Shown piece by piece: positions 56,052 to 64,000 of a stretch of DNA of 64,000 nucleotides. Below the pieces are notes generated by a model, which did no database searches, had not been told where the DNA came from, and saw nothing but the letters and a program-made list of their open reading frames with translations. Origin of the DNA: Kocuria sp. (GTDB lineage Bacteria; Actinomycetota; Actinomycetes; Actinomycetales; Micrococcaceae). Every line of letters begins with the position of its first letter. Positions within the stretch are counted from its first letter, which is position 1. Made by a program: the position numbers and the translations under genes. The DNA is taken from contig JAKDJD010000001.1 in the NCBI GenBank assembly GCA_030454085.1, positions 1 through 64,000 on the forward strand. Direction: 5' to 3'.

Positions 56052-56488
56052 GTTCAGGCTCGAGAGGCCTGCTGCTCGATTCGGACGTCCTCGCGGAGAT
56101 CCGACGTTCACGGCCGAACCCCACGATCGTCGCTTTCCTGCGTCGCCGCTCCCATCGGACCCTCTTTCTCTCCACGCTCTCGTTGGGGGAGCTCAGGGGG
56201 TTGTATCCCCAGCCCGAAACGGAACGTTGGTTGGACGAACTCGTCGAACGGTTCGCCGGACATGTGCTCGACGTGGACTCCCAGGTGGCTCGGGAATGGG
56301 CGGGAAGGTCCACGCCCCAGTCGATCCTTCGCTTGGGCAAGAGCCCCGGTGCGTCCTGGACGGGAGCCGCGGTCGAGGGGCTCGTCGCGGCGACCGCACG
56401 GGTTCACGATCTGACCGTGATCTCCTCCAAGGCGGAAACCTATCGTTCGTGGGGCGTCGAGGCTCTCGACCCCTGGACGGAGTCCTAG
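56048..56488 (+). CDS. vapC: VapC-like PIN-domain toxin ribonuclease
   Basis: A 146-residue PIN-domain protein, predicted metal-dependent endoribonuclease, most often a toxin cutting tRNA or rRNA. The N-terminal strand LLLDSDVLAEIRRSRPNP carries Asp11, LSLGELRG carries Glu48, and the third and fourth acidic positions fit Glu110 and Asp121 in VEGLVAATARVHDLTV. It overlaps the upstream small gene by 4 bp. The fourth-position residues after Asp121 (SSK in place of the usual RN) are less typical. It lies in the variable block and is convergent with the glycosyltransferase gene. Confidence 0.85.
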   Translation: MSSGSRGLLLDSDVLAEIRRSRPNPTIVAFLRRRSHRTLFLSTLSLGELRGLYPQPETERWLDELVERFAGHVLDVDSQVAREWAGRSTPQSILRLGKSPGASWTGAAVEGLVAATARVHDLTVISSKAETYRSWGVEALDPWTES

Positions 56489-56548
56489 GCCGGCCGCGCC
56501 GGCAACTGGCCCGAGTGCGGAACCCGATGACGCAACCGGGTGATGAAG

Positions 56549-57904
56549 CTAGGGCGCTCCCACATGCCGTGGAAAGGGCAGAGGCCGGTGCCGCGTCGTC
56601 GATCGTCCGCGTCCCGGTGAGCCCGGGCCGTGCTGTTCGCGCCACCGGTGCAATTGCCGAGCCCTGTGGAACTCGCCGGCCCGATGATAATGCCGCTCGA
56701 GTTCGCGGGACGTCGCCGGCCACGACTTGGCCTCCATGGCACGTCTGCCATTCATGGCCAACTGGGCCCGAGCTGACGGGTCGACGAGTGATTCCACCAT
56801 GTCACGCAGCATGCCAAGATCACCCGGACGGTACAGGCGGCCCGTGACCCCGTCCTCGATGATGTCCAACGGACCTCCGCGCCCCACGGCCACCGTGGCG
56901 ACTCCCGAGGCCATTGCTTCCTGGAGCGTCTGCCCGAAGGTCTCGAACTCACCAGGGTGAGCGAAGATGTCGAGGCTCGCCACGTGATCGGCCAGCTCCG
57001 TACCGGTCAGCTGACCCGTGAACACCGCACGGTGCAGCGTCGACGCGAGCCGCGACGCATTCGGCCCATCGCCGACAATCACGAGTTTGACCCCCGGCAA
57101 GGACTGGAGCACGCGCAGGTCTTCGACTTGCTTCTCCGAAGCCAGACGCCCGACGAAGCCCACGAGAGTGTCTCCGTCTTCGGCGCCCAGGCGGCGTCGC
57201 AGATCAGCACTGCGGCGGTCCGGACGGAACAGCTCGGTATCGACCCCGCGTCCCCACCGGAAGAGGCGGGGCACTCCGAGGGCCTCCAAATATTCTGCCG
57301 AGGACCGGGAAGGCGCCAGGGTCAGCGTGGCTTCGCGATGGATCGCAGCGATGCGGTGGTCCGCCGTCGACTCGAGCCACGGCATCCCGTATCGATGCGT
57401 GTAGGCCGCTACGTCCGTCTGATAGACGGCGACACTGGGGATCCCGAGGATTTTCGCCGCAGCCACGGCGCGTGCCCCCAGGACGAACGGGGAGGCGACG
57501 TGCACGACGTCGGGCTGATAATCCACCATGATCCTGCGCACGGCCGAGACCGTCCCCGCGGAGAACCGAAGGGTCGGATAGCCCGTGAGCGGCAGCGACG
57601 GCAATCGTAGGGTCGGTACACCTTCCACGTCGTCGACCCACTGGCCCGGTGCCGGAAGGACGACGCCGGCGCCCTCCGAACGAGCTGCTCCCTCCGCTCC
57701 CGGCCGCAGACCGGGCGACGTCGGTTCGGAGGATCTAGGGGTCCTGGGGTGAGCCCAGTCCGAGGGCTTCAGGGCTCGGCCCGAGGGCGCCAGATGCATG
57801 AGCTCGTGCCCCATACGTCGCAGATTCTCTGCGCTGCGCAGAAGGGACGTGGTCACACCGCTCATGTGGGGGACAAATGATTCCGCAACCATCAGAATTC
57901 GCAC
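56549..57904 (-). CDS. GT4-family glycosyltransferase (PimB/MgtA-like)
   Basis: A 451-residue retaining glycosyltransferase with the GT-B fold. The N-terminal domain starts RILMVAESFVPHMSGV; the sugar-nucleotide-binding domain has VGFVGRLASEKQVEDL, the donor-binding GEFETFGQTLQEAMASG (E-x7-E motif) and AVGRGGPLDIIEDG. It most resembles actinobacterial mannosyltransferases acting on phosphatidylinositol or glycolipids, but donor and acceptor are inferred. GTG 57904 gives the usual N-terminus. The last 40 residues are basic and low in complexity. Divergent from the PerM gene. Confidence 0.88.
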   Translation of the reverse strand: MRILMVAESFVPHMSGVTTSLLRSAENLRRMGHELMHLAPSGRALKPSDWAHPRTPRSSEPTSPGLRPGAEGAARSEGAGVVLPAPGQWVDDVEGVPTLRLPSLPLTGYPTLRFSAGTVSAVRRIMVDYQPDVVHVASPFVLGARAVAAAKILGIPSVAVYQTDVAAYTHRYGMPWLESTADHRIAAIHREATLTLAPSRSSAEYLEALGVPRLFRWGRGVDTELFRPDRRSADLRRRLGAEDGDTLVGFVGRLASEKQVEDLRVLQSLPGVKLVIVGDGPNASRLASTLHRAVFTGQLTGTELADHVASLDIFAHPGEFETFGQTLQEAMASGVATVAVGRGGPLDIIEDGVTGRLYRPGDLGMLRDMVESLVDPSARAQLAMNGRRAMEAKSWPATSRELERHYHRAGEFHRARQLHRWREQHGPGSPGRGRSTTRHRPLPFPRHVGAP

Positions 57905-58012
57905 ACTCCAAGAACAACCGCTGATTCCGAACATCGGGTGAAGGCCCGTGAGACCTCGGATTGCCTGTGGATTAAAAGCCAAACGCCCGCGCGCGTGACA
58001 TGATGAGAGGCG

Positions 58013-60139
58013 ATGATGAAGACGCCTCGCAGACCCCCGCGCTCCCGGTCATTGCCCATGCCGCTGTGGCTCCAGGCCATGATCGAAATACTCCTGACCA
58101 GCATCGCTTCGCTGGTTGTCGTCCTCGTCGTGCTCTTGATCGGATGGGCCTCCCTCGGGTTCGTCGGCTCGCCGGCAACGGTCCTGGCAGCGACGGGCCA
58201 ATTGTGGCTGGCGGGCCACGGCGTGGACCTGCACCTGAACATCCCCATGACGGACTCCGCGCAGGCCGTCAGCGGAGTCGCGAGGCTGACGCCGCTGGGG
58301 CTGACCCTGGTGCTGCTCCTCTTCGCACGCCGTGCGGGCAAGCGGCTCGCGCGAGCCTCCTACGAGGGTCAGTTCTGGCAGGCCCTGGTCGGGGCCGGGC
58401 TGATGTACATGGCCATCGGTTTGGCGCTGAGCCTCGTGACGAGCACCTCGGCGCTGTCGACCAATCCCTTGGTCTCCGCGATCGTGCCGCTCGGCGTGCT
58501 CCTGGTCGGGATGTTCTGGGGCGGGCACAAGGTCGCGGGCTCCTGGTTGCGTCTGGTCGGCATCGACCCGAAGGAGCTGTCCGACCGGTACAGCCAGTAT
58601 TCCAAGTGGGCCGGGGCCTACATGGTCTCCCTGATCCGCGCGGCCTGGGTCGGTTTCATGGGCCTCATCGCGACCGGCGCTCTGTTGGCCGGGGTCTCGA
58701 TCTTCTTCCACTGGAACCGCATGATCGCGCTGTACCAGGGTCTTCATGGCGGTTTCCTCGGGGACATCTCGGTGACCTTGTTGCAATTTGCCCTGTTGCC
58801 CAATCTGATTGTCTTTGCTCTGGCCTGGGGGAGCGGCGCCGGATTCTCCGTCGGGGAGGGGACCTTGGTGTCTCCAGCGACCACGAACGCAGGCGCTCTG
58901 CCGTCCCTCCCAGTCCTCGGTGCCGTACCCGCCGACGCCACGGCATGGGCCTACGTGGTTCTGGCCCTGCCAGTACTCGCCGGTGCGCTCGCCGGGTGGT
59001 ATTTCATTCGCGAGGGGGAGAACCACCTCGACGAATGGTTCGCCCTCAAACTGTCCTGGCGTTGGCTCGCCGCCGTGCTCTCGGGGCTGACCCTGGCTAT
59101 CGGCCTGGGCATCCTGGTCGGTCTTGGCGCATGCCTCCTGGCGGCCATGGCCCACGGCTCGCTGGGTGTCGGCAGGTTCACTGATTTCGGCCCCAACCCT
59201 TGGGTCACGGGCATCTGGGCGGCGGTGACCATTGCGATCGGCGCCGTGATCGGTCAGCTGGTCGGGCCGTGGATCGAAAACGATCCGGCCACGGATGTCG
59301 AGCCCGAGCCACGGTCGAAGCCCTCAAACAAGGAGGCCTCGAGCGCAAAGACATCGGCCAAGGGTGCACGGCGTGCGACGCCGGCCACGACGTCGTCGGG
59401 CAGATCGACCCGGGCGACCGGCCGGACATCCTCCCGAGGTGAAACCTCGGCCTCGAGTACCACGAAGGGCGCGGCATCACAGCGCGCGGGATCGCGATCC
59501 GGAGCGTCCGAGGCCGCGGGGTCCGGTGCCAGGGTCACCGGTGGTACGAAGGCCCGCCCGATGTCCACGGAGTCCGAGGAAGCCGCTCTGAACGGATCCG
59601 CCGAGGACCGGAGTGCTGCCTCCACACGCGCGGCGTCGACTCGAACGGTGTCCGGGGCAGGCGCCTCAAGGGCCGGAGGGGCGCGCGGGTCCGGCTCGAA
59701 GACGCGATCTTCTCCCACGCCCGCCTCATCGGCCGCGGGTTCTTCCGGGCACGGATCGACGGAGCGACCGACCAAGGTCACGGCCTCTTCCCGCAAGGTG
59801 GCCCAGGAACCGATCGAAGCGGATTCCGCTGCGGGTCAGACCGAAGCGACCACATCCGGAACCGTCGACGGAGACTCGGCCCTGCCCTGGGCCGGGCCCG
59901 GAGCACCGGAACCTGCCTCCGAGCAGGACCGGGCCGGGCAGGCGCCGGAGGAGAAGGACACGCGGACCGATTCGGGGACCGAGGAATCCGCCGGGACGTC
60001 GGGTGCATCGTCGGCCCCGGCCGTGGGTGCGCCGAGGGATGCCCAGGAGGGCAGGCAGGCTCCGACGGAGCCTGAGGAAGCGCACGCGGTTCCCGAGAAA
60101 CGACCCGTCATCGGCCGGCCGAAACGTCGTCGTCGCTGA
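58013..60139 (+). CDS. PerM/DUF6350 polytopic membrane protein
   Basis: A 708-residue protein of the actinobacterial DUF6350 family, related to mycobacterial PerM, which is linked to cell division and persistence. About nine to eleven hydrophobic helices fill residues 20-425. The remaining 280 residues are a disordered tail rich in Ser, Ala, Glu and Pro, ending in a basic stretch (GRPKRRRR). GAGAGG lies close to two adjacent ATGs; 58016 has the better spacing, 58013 is the first. In related genomes this gene precedes purN/purH, as here, apart from a small inserted gene on the other strand. Confidence 0.8.
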   Translation: MMKTPRRPPRSRSLPMPLWLQAMIEILLTSIASLVVVLVVLLIGWASLGFVGSPATVLAATGQLWLAGHGVDLHLNIPMTDSAQAVSGVARLTPLGLTLVLLLFARRAGKRLARASYEGQFWQALVGAGLMYMAIGLALSLVTSTSALSTNPLVSAIVPLGVLLVGMFWGGHKVAGSWLRLVGIDPKELSDRYSQYSKWAGAYMVSLIRAAWVGFMGLIATGALLAGVSIFFHWNRMIALYQGLHGGFLGDISVTLLQFALLPNLIVFALAWGSGAGFSVGEGTLVSPATTNAGALPSLPVLGAVPADATAWAYVVLALPVLAGALAGWYFIREGENHLDEWFALKLSWRWLAAVLSGLTLAIGLGILVGLGACLLAAMAHGSLGVGRFTDFGPNPWVTGIWAAVTIAIGAVIGQLVGPWIENDPATDVEPEPRSKPSNKEASSAKTSAKGARRATPATTSSGRSTRATGRTSSRGETSASSTTKGAASQRAGSRSGASEAAGSGARVTGGTKARPMSTESEEAALNGSAEDRSAASTRAASTRTVSGAGASRAGGARGSGSKTRSSPTPASSAAGSSGHGSTERPTKVTASSRKVAQEPIEADSAAGQTEATTSGTVDGDSALPWAGPGAPEPASEQDRAGQAPEEKDTRTDSGTEESAGTSGASSAPAVGAPRDAQEGRQAPTEPEEAHAVPEKRPVIGRPKRRRR

Positions 60140-60175
60140 CCGCGACGGCGACTCCGCGGCGCCACCAGTGGAACG

Positions 60176-60598
60176 TCACCAGTGGATCTTGCTCATCATG
60201 GAATCGAAGAGACTCTGTCGGCAGGCGTCCCCGGAGGAAATGGTCAGCGAGTTCTGGACGCATTCCCGGTACTCAGAAGTCACTCCCCACAGGGCAAGAT
60301 TGACTCCGGCGTTGGCGGCGAAATAGAGATCCGCCAGGAGAACGAGCGAGAGGACGACGTACCCGATCCAGCCCGCGCGGATCCTCTTCAACGCGACCAT
60401 GGTCAGGATGCACCAGAGCGCGGCCGCAACCATGAGGATCATGGACACCACCAGAGCCACCGCTCCGACGGGCGAAGTGGAGAGCAGGCTGGCCACGAGC
60501 CCCGCGACCGACAGGAGAATCGTGATCCGCGACCGATAAACCAGGGAGTGATGATGCCGTGGATTCGTCTGGTCCTCTGCGGGGTTGGGTGATGTCAT
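60176..60598 (-). CDS. Small membrane protein of unknown function
   Basis: A 140-residue protein with three hydrophobic helices (about residues 26-43, 46-66 and 78-98) and a C-terminal soluble segment with two cysteines (YRECVQNSL, GDACRQSLF) that could form a disulfide outside the membrane. I do not recognise the family. ATG 60598 is supported by TAGGGT 7 nt upstream on the minus strand (leaderless). It is divergent from purN, with 39 bp between the starts. Confidence 0.7.
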   Translation of the reverse strand: MTSPNPAEDQTNPRHHHSLVYRSRITILLSVAGLVASLLSTSPVGAVALVVSMILMVAAALWCILTMVALKRIRAGWIGYVVLSLVLLADLYFAANAGVNLALWGVTSEYRECVQNSLTISSGDACRQSLFDSMMSKIHW

Positions 60599-60601
60599 GT
60601 C

Positions 60602-60634
60602 ATCAACCCTACCGGCCGGATCGGTAGGGTTGAT
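60602..60634. promoter_or_regulatory. Perfect dyad with two divergent leaderless promoters
   Basis: ATCAACCCTACCG (60602-60614) and CGGTAGGGTTGAT (60622-60634) are perfect inverted copies, with a 7-nt centre. Each arm holds TAGGGT, 7 nt before the start codon of its gene (60598 minus, 60638 plus). The site is either a symmetric bidirectional promoter or an operator covering both -10 boxes. Confidence 0.75.
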
Positions 60635-60637
60635 CGC

Positions 60638-61201
60638 ATGCGAATAGTGGTCATGGTTTCCGGTTCCGGAACCAATCTTCAGTCTCTCCTGGATGCCGTT
60701 CGGACCGGAACGCTCGACGCCGACGTGGTCGCGGTCGGTGCCGACAAACCGTGTCGTGGCATCGAACGAGCCGGCGAGGCCGGAATCGAGGACTTCGTGG
60801 TCCCGCCGGGTGATTACCCGGACCGCGCAGCCTGGAACCGGGCCCTCGAGGAAAAAATCGCCTCGTACGATCCGGACTATGTGGTCTTCGCCGGATTCAT
60901 GCGCATCGTGGATGCGGGCCTTGTAGCCCGTTTCGAGCGGAGGATCATCAACACCCATCCCGCGTTGCTGCCGTCCTTCCCCGGCGCCCACGGGGTGCGG
61001 GACGCCCTCGCCCACGGCGTGAAAATCACGGGGGTCACGGTCCACCTGGTGGACTCGGGCGTGGACACCGGACCCATCCTTGCCCAGGCCGCGGTGCCCG
61101 TCCTGGACAACGACGACGAGCAGACCCTGCACGAACGCATCAGGCAGGAAGAGCGGTCACTGCTCGTAACCACCATCAAGAACTTGGCGACCTGCCCATA
61201 G
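60638..61201 (+). CDS. purN: Phosphoribosylglycinamide formyltransferase 1
   Basis: The enzyme transfers a formyl group from 10-formyltetrahydrofolate to GAR, the third step of purine synthesis. The 187-residue protein has the N-terminal phosphate-binding loop SGSGTNLQ and the catalytic residues Asn105, His107 and Asp143 in IINTHPALLPSF and GVDTGPIL. ATG 60638 is supported by the leaderless TAGGGT box. purH follows 54 bp later; TAGACT over the purN stop could give purH an additional promoter. Confidence 0.96.
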   Translation: MRIVVMVSGSGTNLQSLLDAVRTGTLDADVVAVGADKPCRGIERAGEAGIEDFVVPPGDYPDRAAWNRALEEKIASYDPDYVVFAGFMRIVDAGLVARFERRIINTHPALLPSFPGAHGVRDALAHGVKITGVTVHLVDSGVDTGPILAQAAVPVLDNDDEQTLHERIRQEERSLLVTTIKNLATCP

Positions 61202-61255
61202 ACTGGACGTCGTCACCGACAAGCAGTCAGCCAGAACCGAAGAGTTGGAGTTTCC

Positions 61256-62866
61256 GTGTCCCTGACCGAACTGGACCGTGTGCCTTTCAAGAGAGCCCTG
61301 ATTTCCGTTTTCGACAAGACCGGGCTGGACGACCTTGCCCGCGGTCTGCATGAGGCCGGCGTAGACATCGTCTCCACGGGCTCCACGGCGCAGAAAATCA
61401 AGGACGCCGGCGTACCGGTCACGGAAGTCGCCGAGATCACTGAGCTCCCCGAATGCCTCGAGGGCCGGGTCAAGACGCTGCACCCGCGGATCCACGCCGG
61501 AATCCTCGCGGATCGTCGCAAGAGCGACCACATCCAGCAGCTCTCTGACCTGGGCGTGGAGCCATTCGACCTCGTCGTCGTCAACTTGTACCCCTTCTCC
61601 GACACTGTCGCTTCGGGCGCCGGCGAAGAGGACATCATCGAGAAGATCGACATCGGGGGCCCCTCGATGGTCCGTGCGGCAGCGAAGAACCACCACAGCG
61701 TGTCGGTCGTCGTGGACCCGAAACAGTACGAGCGCGTCGTCGAGGCCGCCCGTGGTGGAGGGTTCGATCTGGCCGAAAGGCGGCGGCTCGCGGCGGGGGC
61801 CTTCTCCCACACGGCCGCCTACGACACTGCCGTGGCAACCTGGACCCAGCAGCAATTCGCCCAGGATCCGGACGCCAACTTCTGGCCGCCCTACGCCGGC
61901 ATGGGCTTCGAGCGCTCGGAATCCTTGCGGTACGGGGAGAACCCGCACCAGCGCGGAGCCTTGTACGTCGACCCCGCGACCGCTCCCGGCATCGCGCAGG
62001 CCGAACAGCTCGGCGGCAAGGAAATGTCCTACAACAATTACGTGGACGGCGACGCCGCCCTCCGCGCGGCCTTCGACTTCGACGATCCCGCGGTCGCCGT
62101 GATCAAGCACAACAACCCCTGCGGGATCGCGGTGGCCGGGCCTGACGCGGAGGACCCCATCGCGGAAGCGCACCGCAAGGCCCACGCCTGCGACCCGTTG
62201 TCCGCGTACGGCGGCGTGATCGCGGCCAACCGCGAAGTGACCCGCGGAATGGCCGAGACGGTCAAAGGGATCTTCACCGAGGTGATTATCGCACCGTCCT
62301 ATGAGCCCGAGGCCCTCGAGCTTCTCCGGACGAAAAAGAACCTCAGGATCTTGGTCCTTCCTGAGGGCTTCGAGCGCGGATCCGTCGAATACCGACAGGT
62401 GTCCGGGGGCGCCCTGTTCCAGCAGAGCGACCGCTTGCAGGCCGAAGGCGACGACCCTTCGACATGGAGCCTCGTGGCTGGGTCCGCGGCGGACGAGAAA
62501 ACTCTTCAGGACTTGGCCTTCGCGTGGCGTGCCCTGCGGTCGGCCAAGTCCAACGCGATCCTTCTGGCCGACGACGGCGCCGCCGTCGGCATCGGCATGG
62601 GCCAGGTCAACCGGGTCGATTCGTGCAAGCTCTCGGTCGAACGAGCCAACTCCCTGGGTGAGGACGGTCAGGAGAGAGCTCGCGGTGCCGTGGCCGCGTC
62701 CGATGCCTTCTTCCCCTTCGCCGACGGCCTCGAGGTCCTGCTGGAATCCGGTGTGCGCGCCGTCGTCCAGCCGGGTGGTTCGATCCGCGACGAGGAAGTC
62801 ATCGACGCCGCCGAGAAGGCCGGCGTGACAATGTACGTGACGGGCGCCCGTCACTTCTTCCACTAG
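61256..62866 (+). CDS. purH: Bifunctional AICAR formyltransferase/IMP cyclohydrolase
   Basis: It catalyses the last two steps of IMP synthesis. The 536-residue protein has the N-terminal cyclohydrolase domain ([40 protein letters not shown]) and the C-terminal transformylase domain with [22 protein letters not shown] and the closing TGARHFFH. The start is GTG 61256 with GGAG at a 5-nt spacing. No downstream partner gene is visible before the LacI-type regulator. Confidence 0.96.
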   Translation: MSLTELDRVPFKRALISVFDKTGLDDLARGLHEAGVDIVSTGSTAQKIKDAGVPVTEVAEITELPECLEGRVKTLHPRIHAGILADRRKSDHIQQLSDLGVEPFDLVVVNLYPFSDTVASGAGEEDIIEKIDIGGPSMVRAAAKNHHSVSVVVDPKQYERVVEAARGGGFDLAERRRLAAGAFSHTAAYDTAVATWTQQQFAQDPDANFWPPYAGMGFERSESLRYGENPHQRGALYVDPATAPGIAQAEQLGGKEMSYNNYVDGDAALRAAFDFDDPAVAVIKHNNPCGIAVAGPDAEDPIAEAHRKAHACDPLSAYGGVIAANREVTRGMAETVKGIFTEVIIAPSYEPEALELLRTKKNLRILVLPEGFERGSVEYRQVSGGALFQQSDRLQAEGDDPSTWSLVAGSAADEKTLQDLAFAWRALRSAKSNAILLADDGAAVGIGMGQVNRVDSCKLSVERANSLGEDGQERARGAVAASDAFFPFADGLEVLLESGVRAVVQPGGSIRDEEVIDAAEKAGVTMYVTGARHFFH

Positions 62867-63040
62867 ATCAGTCACCGGCGGTACGCCGCTCCTTGTCGCC
62901 CGATCGACCTGCCAGGTCTCGTCCGGGGCAAGGCGCGGCGCGGCCGGCGACGCCGCGCGCTCAGCTCCGGGCTGCCACGGCTCGGCGGCGACGGGGTGGA
63001 GCAATTGACCCTTCGGGTCGAGGGGGACCAAAATCAGGTC

Positions 63041-64000
63041 ATGCGCAGTGACGGGGAGATCGAATCGGGCGAATCAGTGACCATCTACGATGTGGCTGCT
63101 GAAGCCGGGGTCGCCGCATCGACCGTCTCCAGGACCTTTTCCCGCCCCGGCCGGGTCTCCTACTCCACGGCGGAGAGAGTGCGCCCGCGGCCGAACGCAT
63201 CGGATACCGGACCGAGGCCGTGGCGCGTGCCTCGGCTACCGGGGGTTCGGCGACGAAGACCCTGGGCCTCGTGGTCGCGGACATCGCCAACCCCGTATTC
63301 ATCGAGATGGTGCGAGGCGCGGAGTACGCCGCGTCGCAGGCGGGGCTCACGGTGGTCTTCTCCAATTCCCGCGAGAACGGGAAGCGCGAGTACGAGGCCC
63401 TGAACCGCGCCCTGCCGACGGTCGACGGACTGCTTCTCGCGGGGTCCAGACTGCCCGACACCACGATCCGTACGTTCGCCAAACAGAAGGCGATGGTCGT
63501 CATGAACCGAGAGGTTCGCGGCGTCGCGTCGGTCGTGATCGACCAGCGCGAAGGTGCTCACACCGCCGCCGAACATCTGGCGAGTCACGGGGCACGTAGC
63601 ATCGCCTACCTCGCGGGCCCCGAACGATCGTGGGCCGACGGTATGCGATGGACGGGGGTCCGCGATGCGGCGGCCGTGCTCGGGATCGAGGCCCGACGAC
63701 TGGGCCCGTTCCTGCCGACCATGACCGGCGGACAACGTGCCGCCGAAGCCTGGTTGGGCTCTCGTACGGACGGAGTGATCGCCTACAACGACCTGATGGC
63801 CCTCAGCTTCATGCAGACCGTCCAGATCCGGGGCCTGGAGGTTCCGGACGACGTCGGCATCGTGGGGTTCGATGACTTGCTGGCCTCCCGCCTGACCAGG
63901 CCCCAGCTGAGCACGGTCATCGGGCCGCTCGAACGCATGGGTGCGACGGCGGCGGCCCACGTGATGGCGATAGCGAACGGGGCACACGCCACCACGGACC
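63041..64000 (+). pseudogene. LacI-family regulator, apparent 1-nt frameshift, 3' partial
   Basis: The first 48 codons from ATG 63041 encode a normal LacI helix-turn-helix (VTIYDVAAEAGVAASTVSR, STAERVR). At 63184-63187 one base seems missing: the expected VRAAAERIGYR continues in a different frame from gcg at 63187, and that frame then stays open to the window end with a complete periplasmic-binding-like ligand domain (LGLVVADIANPVFIEMVRGA, DQREGAHTAAEHLASHG, GVIAYNDLMALSFM, IVGFDDLLAS). As read, translation would end at about 63403 in the wrong frame. This is either a recent inactivation or a sequencing error in GC-rich DNA. The effector is unknown. The gene runs off the right edge. Confidence 0.8.

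Overview
This window is chromosomal DNA from a high-GC Gram-positive bacterium. I place it in the Actinomycetota, most likely order Micrococcales and close to the Micrococcaceae. The reasons are the dense GC-rich coding, many GTG/TTG starts, many apparently leaderless genes (a TAnnnT box 6-7 nt before the start codon), and actinobacterial families in familiar pairings: ung/DUF3263/LytR_C/groEL with CIRCE operators, cspA/DUF3027, IdeR, SNF2-SWIM, WXG100, and pcrA/sucCD with PerM/purN/purH. I see no rRNA, IS element, prophage or CRISPR array. There is one tRNA.

Layout. 1-3.8 kb: the PTS genes fruA (5' end outside the window), ptsI and ptsH. 4-7.3 kb: a FemX-type peptidoglycan bridge enzyme and a ThrE-type amino acid exporter. 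7.3-11.1 kb: ung, DUF3263, a LytR_C membrane protein and groEL behind two CIRCE operators. 11.3-16.3 kb: an MFS transporter, rlmC, isochorismate synthase, RNase HI with an extra C-terminal domain, and an orphan WXG100 protein. 16.4-21.7 kb: a two-component system, cspA with a long leader, DUF3027, and an MFS exporter with a broken-looking 5' end. 21.8-24.5 kb: serC, ideR, tdk. 24.5-26.9 kb: a secreted NlpC/P60 hydrolase behind a clear cyclic di-AMP (ydaO/yuaA) riboswitch, then a second secreted NlpC/P60-like protein. 27-31.6 kb: small membrane proteins, a DUF4031-HD fusion, tRNA-Arg(CCU), and a PadR regulator coupled to a DHA2 drug exporter. 31.6-38 kb: pcrA, an MHS-family transporter, sucC and sucD.

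38-57.9 kb looks like a flexible block: SelO, a ferritin-like/VIT iron transporter, an MFS transporter, a large unrecognised protein, an aldo/keto reductase, another MFS exporter, the choline-to-glycine-betaine operon betT-betB-betA, a SNF2-SWIM helicase, a VapBC-like toxin-antitoxin pair and a GT4 glycosyltransferase. 58-62.9 kb returns to a conserved context: the PerM/DUF6350 membrane protein, a small membrane protein, purN and purH. The window ends in a LacI-family regulator interrupted by an apparent 1-nt deletion.

Functional themes are envelope maintenance (FemX, WXG100, two NlpC/P60 proteins, riboswitch), osmotic protection (bet operon, ProP-like transporter; cyclic di-AMP is itself an osmolyte and cell-wall signal), sugar phosphotransfer, iron handling (IdeR, VIT) and purine synthesis. 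I found no wholly new multi-gene system. The most rewarding items are regulatory: the riboswitch with a GTGAC direct repeat at its promoter, a perfect 13-bp dyad holding two divergent leaderless promoters, and the palindrome over the padR promoter.
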